Of a stretch of 64,000 bases of DNA, positions 57,711-64,000 are shown piece by piece (position 1 is the first letter of the stretch; every line of letters starts with the position of its first letter). Location of the stretch: NCBI GenBank assembly GCA_963422415.1, contig OY729430.1:310001-374000 (forward strand), written 5' to 3'. The notes beneath the pieces were generated by a model. The model saw nothing but the letters and a program-made list of their open reading frames with translations, was not told where the DNA came from and did not search any database. The stretch comes from Bin34 sp963422415. GTDB lineage: Bacteria > Chloroflexota > Anaerolineae > Caldilineales > Caldilineaceae. Both the position numbers and the translations under genes were made by a program.

Positions 57711-58676
57711 GTGGGGCGTTACTGCCTGCGGCGGCTGATGCAAATTGGGCCGGCGCTGCTGGCAATGTCACTGGTCGTATTTGCGGCCATGCAGCTGGCA
57801 CCTGGCGATCCCGCCGTCATGCGCATGGGGCGCGCCGCGGCGCGCCCCGAGAACCAAGCCGCGTTGGAGGCGTTGCGCAAGGAAATGGGCCTGGACAAGC
57901 CTCTGCTGATGCAATATGGTCTCTGGCTGTCGCAGGTGGCGCGCGGGAATTTTGGCGTGTCCCATCGCAGCGACCGCCCGGTATTTGCATTGATTGGTGC
58001 GCGGCTGCCGGCATCCCTCCAGCTTATAGGGATCAGCCTGACGCTTTCGCTCCTGGTGGCCATCCCTCTGGGCACATGGGCGGCCTTGGCGCGACGTTCC
58101 GTCGCGGACCATCTGATCATGGCCTTTTCCGTGGCTGGCGTGGCAATTCCAGGGTTTTGGATGGGGTTGATTTTGATCCTCGTCTTCGCCGTCAGGCTGG
58201 ACTGGCTGCCTCCTTCCGGATATGTCCCTTTCTGGGAAGATCCGGCGGAAAGTCTCAGGCGATCGCTGTTGCCCGCCACCACCCTCTCCTTTTATCTGAT
58301 AGCCACGTTCACGCGTTTTCTGCGCGCCGACATGATCGAGACGTTGCAGGAGGACTATGTGCGCACCGCCCGCGCCAAAGGGCTGCGTTCCAGGGTCGTC
58401 CTGCGACGTCATGTCCTGCACAACGCGCTGATGCCCATGCTGACTGTCATGGGCGTCGAAGTCGGTGGCCTGATGGGGGGCATGGTCATCGTGGAGCAGG
58501 TGTTCGGTTGGTCCGGGGTCGGCTGGCTCACGCTCCAAGGCATATTCAATCGCGATTATCCGCTGGTGCAAGGTGCCATCATGCTGATGGCACTGTTCTA
58601 TATCCTGGCCAATTTCGGCATCGATCTCCTGAATGCCTTCCTCAACCCCCGCATTCGAGCCCAGTACGCGTCCTAA
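57711..58676 (+). CDS. DppB-type ABC permease
   Basis: A 321-residue permease starting at GTG 57711 (MGRYCLRRLMQIGPALLAMS). It has the family QLAPGDPA segment after helix 1, a six-helix topology and the coupling loop RTARAKGLRSRVVLRRHVLHNAL. It overlaps the next permease by 44 nt if that starts at 58633. It belongs to the 56147 operon. Confidence 0.9.
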   Translation: MGRYCLRRLMQIGPALLAMSLVVFAAMQLAPGDPAVMRMGRAAARPENQAALEALRKEMGLDKPLLMQYGLWLSQVARGNFGVSHRSDRPVFALIGARLPASLQLIGISLTLSLLVAIPLGTWAALARRSVADHLIMAFSVAGVAIPGFWMGLILILVFAVRLDWLPPSGYVPFWEDPAESLRRSLLPATTLSFYLIATFTRFLRADMIETLQEDYVRTARAKGLRSRVVLRRHVLHNALMPMLTVMGVEVGGLMGGMVIVEQVFGWSGVGWLTLQGIFNRDYPLVQGAIMLMALFYILANFGIDLLNAFLNPRIRAQYAS

Positions 58677-59502
58677 GAGCCGCGCCGGGGTGCTTCGGCA
58701 GGTGTGGCTGGGCCTGCTAGGACTGAGCAACGGCGGCTTTCTACTCATGGCCCTGCTCCCTGGTCTGGTGGCGCCCCATTCCCCCTATGCCCAGCATCCA
58801 CAGGACGCCCTGCAGCCTCCTTCCCGGCGATATCTCCTAGGTACCGATCAATTCGGACGCGACATATTCAGCCGCGTGGTGTTCGGCAGCCGCGTCGCCA
58901 TGCTGGTGGGCATCGGCTCGGTTGGGCTGGCCATGCTGGTAGGGGTGCCGGTCGGACTGGCTTCCGGGTACTGGGGCGGCCATGCCGACGCCCTGATCAT
59001 GCGGGTGCAGGATGCCCTGCTGGCCTTTCCCCCCGTGCTGCTGGCCTTGTTGGTCATCGCCAGCTTCGGGGCTTCCACGCTGAACGTGGTCTTGACGATT
59101 GCCTTTGTCTATGTGCCCCGCTTCGCGCGCTTGGTGCGCGGCAGCGTGCAGGATCTCAAGACCCGGGAGTTTGTGGTGGCGAGCCAAGCCGTGGGCGCAT
59201 CTCCGTGGCGGGTCATGCTACGCGTGCTACTGCCCAACACGGTGGCCCCCATCACCGTGCAAGCCACGTTGGGCATGGCCGTGGCCATCCTGATTGAATC
59301 GGGATTGAGCTATCTGGGCCTGGGCGTCCTGCCCCCGACGGCTTCGTGGGGCAATATGCTGCAGCATGCCCAGACCTTCATCTACCGGGCCCCCTGGTTT
59401 GTTCTGGCTCCCGGCTGTGCCATCTTTTTGGCCGTGCTGAGCGTCAACCTGCTGGGAGACTGGTTGCGCGAGTGGCTGGATCCCAAGCTGCGACTTTGGT
59501 AG
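58633..59502 (+). CDS. DppC-type ABC permease
   Basis: A 289-residue permease with LLGTDQFGRDIFSRVVFGSR before the transport core, five to six helices, and coupling loop FVVASQAVGASPWRVMLRVL. ATG 58633 lies 44 nt inside the previous gene. GTG 58690 is a later alternative that would still retain helix 1. It is the last gene of an importer operon that lacks ATPase genes. Confidence 0.88.
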   Translation: MPSSTPAFEPSTRPKSRAGVLRQVWLGLLGLSNGGFLLMALLPGLVAPHSPYAQHPQDALQPPSRRYLLGTDQFGRDIFSRVVFGSRVAMLVGIGSVGLAMLVGVPVGLASGYWGGHADALIMRVQDALLAFPPVLLALLVIASFGASTLNVVLTIAFVYVPRFARLVRGSVQDLKTREFVVASQAVGASPWRVMLRVLLPNTVAPITVQATLGMAVAILIESGLSYLGLGVLPPTASWGNMLQHAQTFIYRAPWFVLAPGCAIFLAVLSVNLLGDWLREWLDPKLRLW

Positions 59503-59864
59503 AGACACAACCGGCAGTGCCCGCGAGAAAGCCAAATGGCGACTTGGGTGCAACGCGGCGCAGGCAAGACAGCGGGTCACAGGAGACTCTGGGACGCGGC
59601 CGCGTCGATCCTACAGTGGCGCAGGCTGTCCCAACAAGGCTGCGGCGCATAGGGCCGTCCTGCCGAATCGGCCGGCTTCCTAACACTTGGATTCGAATTC
59701 CACTTGCATTGGAGCAGCCTGGTAGACGCTGGTCCAAGCCCACAGCGTCAAGCAGCCAGACTACGGGTACGACTTCCCACACTGCTTCCTGGGGCCAGTC
59801 GAGAACGACCTTCTCCGAAACCGTAAGTAGACGCTGCCTAGAGCCCTTCTCACTTGATTTCTGG
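59503..59864. other. Short gene-free stretch
   Basis: About 360 nt between the permease stop and the decayed DUF4276 gene; no supported gene or terminator. Confidence 0.4.
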
Positions 59865-60451
59865 CTATGCTCTTGAGGCAATCGATCCAATTTCCAAACT
59901 GGGGACAAGCCTCTCTGATGGTTTCAATGCCAATTTCCTTCGCCACCCGCACACCCATGAGAAGCTTTTGGTAGCCGTGAAGGACACCCGCCACCCGCTT
60001 GGAGGGTGCGGTCTCGAGTGAGTCGTTGATTTGCTCCGGATTGCCAAATTCATCCCTTATGCTTTGGAGAGTGGAAGCCTTGCTGGGCGCCCGACACTTT
60101 GCGCGAACCTGTTGCAGTCGCTGAAAAGCAACGCCTCGAACAAGATCTCGCCTTCGACAAATTGAGAATTCTGGGTAGGGATGGCAGGGCGCTTGGACCC
60201 GGTCGGGCCCTTGATCTAGAGCGGGACATCCCGCAATAGCCCACCATGATGGAAAAGATGCAGTCCCTGTCCCCTTGCCAATGCTGGATGATTTCCTTGC
60301 GTACTCCATCCCAGTCCTTGACTCCGCCCAACGCCCTTTTTGACGGGCATGCCCCTTGAGACGTGCACTGACTGAAGCGAATGCATAGGGCCCAAGCACA
60401 CTCAAACATCTCTTCCGTCTCTCCTTCCACATGGACCAGCAAGCGTGTCAT
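59865..60451 (-). pseudogene. Decayed DUF4276 gene
   Basis: It begins MTRLLVHVEGETEEMF at 60451, the N-terminus of DUF4276 proteins (a TOPRIM-like family). Frame changes are then needed: VSARLKGHARQKG in a second frame, KDWDGVRKEIIQHW back in the first, and QSIRDEFGNPEQINDS...ETAPSKRV and GIETIREACPQFGNWI again in the second. These blocks follow the family order. Several indels leave no functional frame. Its ATG overlapped the stop of the upstream ATPase gene (ATGA), so the two were once translationally coupled. Confidence 0.65.
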
Positions 60452-61502
60452 GGCAAGAGATGTGTCCTTGCACGCTGGGGATGTCCTTCCAGATGGCTTT
60501 TCTCCCAAAGTTGGCCCAGGCTGCAGTCTTCCAGCCATTCATCAAGGTCCCCGCTGACCAATCGCACGAAGTCAGTGCCCCCGTTGTCGCGATGGGCGAC
60601 CAGGACATCGTCAGGTGCGAAGCAATCCAGCAACAGAGATGACTTCGTGTCTGGGTATCCAAGGAGGCTTGCTGGACGAGTGAAGCCAAGATGATGATCA
60701 CATAAGGATGCAATCCTAGTTCGGGATCGTCCAGAATGACTATGGGATGTCGAAGCTCAGCGGTTGCAGCAACAAGGTAGCCAAGGCCATGAAGCGCAGA
60801 GAGCCGTCCGAAAGCGAGGATGCATCGAAGTACGCGTCGGTTTCCTGATGCTTCCACTCCAAAGATATCCTCTCCGGATTCAAGGAGTTTGGCTCAAGAA
60901 CGAGACGATCAAAAAAGGGAGCGGCGAGTCGCACGGTTTCTTGAATGAGATTGTAGGAATCCTGCCTCCTTTCACGAAGAAAATAAAGAAAGGCGAGGCG
61001 ATTGTCATTGACACGGGCTGTCCTGCGCAAGGCTGCAGAAGCGCTGGTATCGTGAAAGTGAAACACCTTCCAACCTTGAAGATGTCCGCGAACGCAATCC
61101 GCAATGCCGCTTATGCAGTCATGATTGCTGATGCCGAAGTCGGCATCTTCTTACCATAAGGGTGTCTCATGTTGTCTTTTGTTCCAGAAAAAGACAGTCG
61201 CCTTGGAGGGGATACATGCTGTCATGGCCACTGGGAGACAACTCCAACCGGTACTGATTCACTTCATCGCCAAATGAAATGTGCAAGGTCAAGCTCTGGG
61301 GTTCCTTCAAGCCAAAATGAAATATACGGTCTGCACCCCTAGTTCTGAAGCTTGCCCTCATGGATCGCGTTCAAGAACCGAAAGACTCCCAAAAAACTGG
61401 ACTTGCCCACGCCGTTAGCATATTGATGGGACGCAATGCAAGCCGTTCAATGCTCTTTATGCTCTTGCAGCCTTGTACGGTGATCCAATCCAGCTTGGCC
61501 AT
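60448..61502 (-). pseudogene. Decayed AAA (SMC/OLD-like) ATPase gene
   Basis: Translation from ATG 61502 gives MAKLDWITVQGCKSIKSIER, then frame changes. Pieces in order: ANGVGKSSFLGVFRFLNAIH (Walker A), FHFGLKEPQSLTLHISFGDE, FLYFLRERRQDSYNLI, FDASSLSDGSLRFMALATLL (signature), IVILDDPELGLHPY (Walker B, with Asp where the catalytic Glu is usual), and DDVLVAHRDNGGTDFVRL. At least four frameshifts separate them. Intact homologues are about 370-residue ATPases encoded beside DUF4276. The partner relic follows at once on the same strand. Confidence 0.7.
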
Positions 61503-61990
61503 GATATTCCTTGGCGTTGCACCCAACCCCGTTGTGTCCGCAACAAACTACTAGAGTCCAAAGAGTTGGGCAATGAGGGCAAGGCTAAACCCATTGTCTT
61601 GTCCTCAGTCCCAATTCCTGAACTCTCAGGATGCATATAGTTCTGTCTCCATCCGTTAGGACAGTTGGTTGGCTCCCGGCCCAAGTAGTCTACAATCTGC
61701 GACTGAATAGCCCCTTGGCATTGCTGCCTAACGCTGGCAGCGGTGCACGAATTGTTGGATTCTCGCCGGGATGATCTCTCCACAGGAACTCGCTCCACTG
61801 CGGATTCTTCAGGGATACAGGAATATACGAGGTCGGGCGCAGCGAATTGCATCTCCGGCATGATCCAGCGCACAAGGAATCAAGCAGGCCGTCAGCCCAG
61901 TGTTCCCAGAGTCGAAGATCGTTGCAGTCCTTGCGCTTGGACCCCCGGGGTTGTCTACCTAGGGCCATCGGGATTTCGGGACATCCCTTT
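61503..61990. other. Gene-free stretch before the chromate transporter
   Basis: About 490 nt. Minus-strand frames exist, but I recognise no family in them. Confidence 0.4.
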
Positions 61991-63193
61991 ATGACAACCC
62001 TGTCTTCGCTTTCTCAAGTCTTCCTTGTATTTCTGCGTCTGGGATTGACCTCTTTCGGGGGGCCCGTGGCTCACTTGGGATACTTTCACAAGACTTTCGT
62101 GCAGGATCTCCGTTGGCTTTCGGAGCGGGAATTCTCTCATCTGGTCGCCATCTGCCAGTTTCTGCCCGGTCCTGCCTCCAGTCAGGTGGGGATGGGCATT
62201 GGCCTTTTGCGCGCAGGCGTTGCGGGAGCGTTGCTAGCCTGGACAGGATTCATCCTGCCTTCCGCCGCTCTGCTGGTGGCATTGGGCTACGGGCTGACCA
62301 CCTGGACCCACTCCGTTCCTGTAGGGCTGTTGGCCGGCCTCAAGCTGGCGGCAGTGGCCGTGGTCGCGCAGGCGGTCTGGACCATGGCCTGCAACTTCTG
62401 TCCCGACCGTGCACGCTTTGCGCTGGCAGTGGGGGGCGCCGCGGGCACCCTGCTGATCCCCACCCCCTGGGCTCCCTTGGTCATGCTCGTGGTAGGCGGC
62501 GTCCTGGGCCACTGGCTGCAGCCCGAATCCAAGGCAGAGCCGCCGCGGAGCAACCCGGAATTCCCCATCCGTCGCTCTCTGTCCCTAGCTTGTCTGGCCC
62601 TGCTGCCATTGCTTCTGATCCTGCCCCTGGCGTTGCCTGTATGGGTCCCGTCCTTGGCCCGCAGCCACGCGCTGGATCTGTTTCACGGGTTCTTCAGCGC
62701 CGGAGCCCTGGTGTTTGGCGGAGGGCACGTGGTACTGCCGCTGTTGCAAGCCACGGTGGTTTCGCCGGGATGGCTTACGGTCAACGAGTTCTTGGCAGGC
62801 TATGGCGCGGCTCAGGCCGTACCAGGCCCCATTTTCAGTCTGGCGGCCTATCTGGGTACCGTTCTGGGTCCAACTCCCAACGGCGGGCCAGGGGCCCTGT
62901 TCTGTCTGGGGGCCATTTACCTGCCTTCCTTCCTGTTGCTGATTGGCATTCTGCCTTTCTGGGCCACGGTGCGAAACCATCCCCGCATGGAGAGGATACA
63001 GATGGGCATCAATGCCGTAGTGGTGGGCATTCTGTTGGCCGCCCTGTACAATCCCATCTGGAAGTCCGCCATCACCGACAGTCGGGCCTTCTTGCTGGCG
63101 CTGATCGCCTTCACGTGCCTGAAGTTCTGGCAGATTCCCTCTTGGTTGGTGGTTCTCCTGTGTGCCGCCGCGGGCTGGGCATGGTTGGCATGA
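61991..63193 (+). CDS. chrA: Two-domain chromate transporter (CHR family)
   Basis: A 400-residue inner-membrane protein with two homologous CHR halves. Half one has LGLTSFGGPVAHLGYF (about 16-31) and FLPGPASSQVGMG; half two has FSAGALVFGGGHVVLPLL and AVPGPIFSLAAYLG. The FGG-P/H and PGP motifs are the family hallmarks. ChrA expels chromate, driven by the proton motive force; some family members move other anions, so the natural substrate is open. ATG 61991 fits the family N-terminus. It is a single gene with no chrB-like regulator next to it. Confidence 0.9.
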   Translation: MTTLSSLSQVFLVFLRLGLTSFGGPVAHLGYFHKTFVQDLRWLSEREFSHLVAICQFLPGPASSQVGMGIGLLRAGVAGALLAWTGFILPSAALLVALGYGLTTWTHSVPVGLLAGLKLAAVAVVAQAVWTMACNFCPDRARFALAVGGAAGTLLIPTPWAPLVMLVVGGVLGHWLQPESKAEPPRSNPEFPIRRSLSLACLALLPLLLILPLALPVWVPSLARSHALDLFHGFFSAGALVFGGGHVVLPLLQATVVSPGWLTVNEFLAGYGAAQAVPGPIFSLAAYLGTVLGPTPNGGPGALFCLGAIYLPSFLLLIGILPFWATVRNHPRMERIQMGINAVVVGILLAALYNPIWKSAITDSRAFLLALIAFTCLKFWQIPSWLVVLLCAAAGWAWLA

Positions 63194-63641
63194 CGATCCT
63201 GAGAATACCCTCTCCTGACTTGGCACTGTACCCAAGGAATACAGCCCGGCGCAGTGCACCGGCTCGATGTTGTGCTTTCCCTGCCTTCGTGTCGGAAAGG
63301 AGATTGCCATCTGTACGCCAAGGGCCGCGGCGGGCGCACAAGCAACAAGCATCCACAGGGACTTCCCGCCCCGATCTCGATGCACCCGTGTCGAACCCAT
63401 TGGACCTAGCGACAACCGGAACCCGCATTCGTGTCGAGAGACCTTTCCCTGTCCATTGCCGGCACCCTGCCTGCCCAGACCCGACCACGTGCCGCCCGCG
63501 GAGCTGTCATGGTCTGCAATTCCACCCGAGTCTGCGCTGTGCCGCCTCTCCGCATTGCCCGCGACTCTGGCACAATGGGAAGCCAAGTGTCGCTTCACGG
63601 AGTTGACTCTAGGATTGCACCGGGTTGTCCAAGACGCTGTC
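63194..63641. other. Gene-free stretch before the partial restriction gene
   Basis: About 450 nt without a supported gene. Confidence 0.4.
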
Positions 63642-64000
63642 ATGACCTCCGCACAGTTTCGCGATCTCCTCTCTTCCATGAACATATGGAAAAGAGGGCG
63701 GGAGAGAGCCCCGCACAAGCCTCTATTGCTGCTTCTGGCCTTGGGACACCTCGTGCAAGGAAGTCCGCGCTTGCGCCCTTACCGAGCCATTGAATTCGAA
63801 TTGAAAGCGCTTTTGAAGCGCTTTGGACCGCCTAGCCAAATACAACAGCCGGAATTCCCATTTCAATATCTGCGCAGTGATGGACTGTGGGAAGTGCAGG
63901 GATTGCAGCGGGACCACTTCAATGCCTCGGGGCGGATACGGGCTGGCCAAGTACGGAACAGCGCGGTCCAAGGAGGACTGCCTGCCGAAATCCACGCATT
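63642..64000 (+). CDS. N-terminal part of an McrA/SBD-type modified-DNA restriction endonuclease, cut by window end
   Basis: A frame from ATG 63642 is open to the last base (119 codons). The text APHKPLLLLLALGHL (about residues 23-37), then EFPFQYLRSDGLWEV, matches the N-terminal domain of HNH restriction enzymes that recognise phosphorothioated (sulfur-modified) or otherwise modified DNA, known as the SBD domain of ScoMcrA-like proteins. The basic MNIWKRGRE start is typical as well. The HNH catalytic domain would lie beyond the window. Function as a defence nuclease is inferred from the domain; the sulfur-binding claim needs the missing part. Confidence 0.65.
   Translation, partial: MTSAQFRDLLSSMNIWKRGRERAPHKPLLLLLALGHLVQGSPRLRPYRAIEFELKALLKRFGPPSQIQQPEFPFQYLRSDGLWEVQGLQRDHFNASGRIRAGQVRNSAVQGGLPAEIHA

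Overview
The window is a GC-rich bacterial chromosome segment with many GTG/TTG starts, several twin-arginine lipoprotein solute-binding proteins, an HrcA/CIRCE-type groESL promoter, a recA-rny-spoVS block without visible spore genes, and large secreted LRR, FN3 and SH3 proteins. This mix suggests a Chloroflexota lineage (Caldilineae/Anaerolineae-like), possibly host-associated because of its eukaryotic-like repeat proteins. The taxonomic call is inference from gene content only.

Layout. 1-1570: end of a ureide/carbamoyl amidase gene and an allantoinase-type amidohydrolase. 1765-8104: a complete peptide/nickel-type ABC importer (binding protein, two permeases, two ATPases) behind a good promoter. 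8739-23376: an accessory island with a membrane coiled-coil protein, a muramidase with SH3 domains, two tandemly duplicated secreted LRR proteins and a divergent M23/SH3/FN3 giant protein. The LRR proteins and the M23 protein share an unnamed domain of about 105 residues. 23905-29245: a sugar ABC importer plus a GH127 beta-L-arabinofuranosidase-like enzyme. 29415-31583: groES-groEL with promoter, CIRCE and terminator. 32250-33775 and 40280-41730: two parallel units, each a secreted acidic beta-rich protein, then a tiny conserved peptide gene, then a strong terminator. Between them lie recA, rny, spoVS and an orphan peptide-binding protein. 43036-47149: an SH3 lipoprotein, a class III aminotransferase and a membrane-anchored 11-residue-repeat coiled-coil protein. 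48392-49120: a decayed helicase remnant. 50053-55036: a second sugar ABC operon in which two genes carry a single in-frame TGA at a tryptophan position, followed by an FG-GAP/ASPIC-UnbV lipoprotein. 55145-55936: a Uma2-type nuclease. 56147-59502: a second peptide-type importer without ATPases. 59865-61502: a decayed AAA ATPase/DUF4276 pair. 61991-63193: a chromate transporter. 63642-64000: the start of an McrA/SBD-like restriction endonuclease cut by the window edge.

The most notable unexplained elements are the two 33- and 35-residue peptides. They share a 15-residue identical block although 11 of its 15 codons differ synonymously, and their spacing matches a lasso-peptide (paeninodin-type) leader. 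Next come the shared domain linking the LRR and M23 proteins, the near-identical 5' halves of the LRR pair with divergent repeat arrays, and the paired TGG-to-TGA interruptions in one operon.
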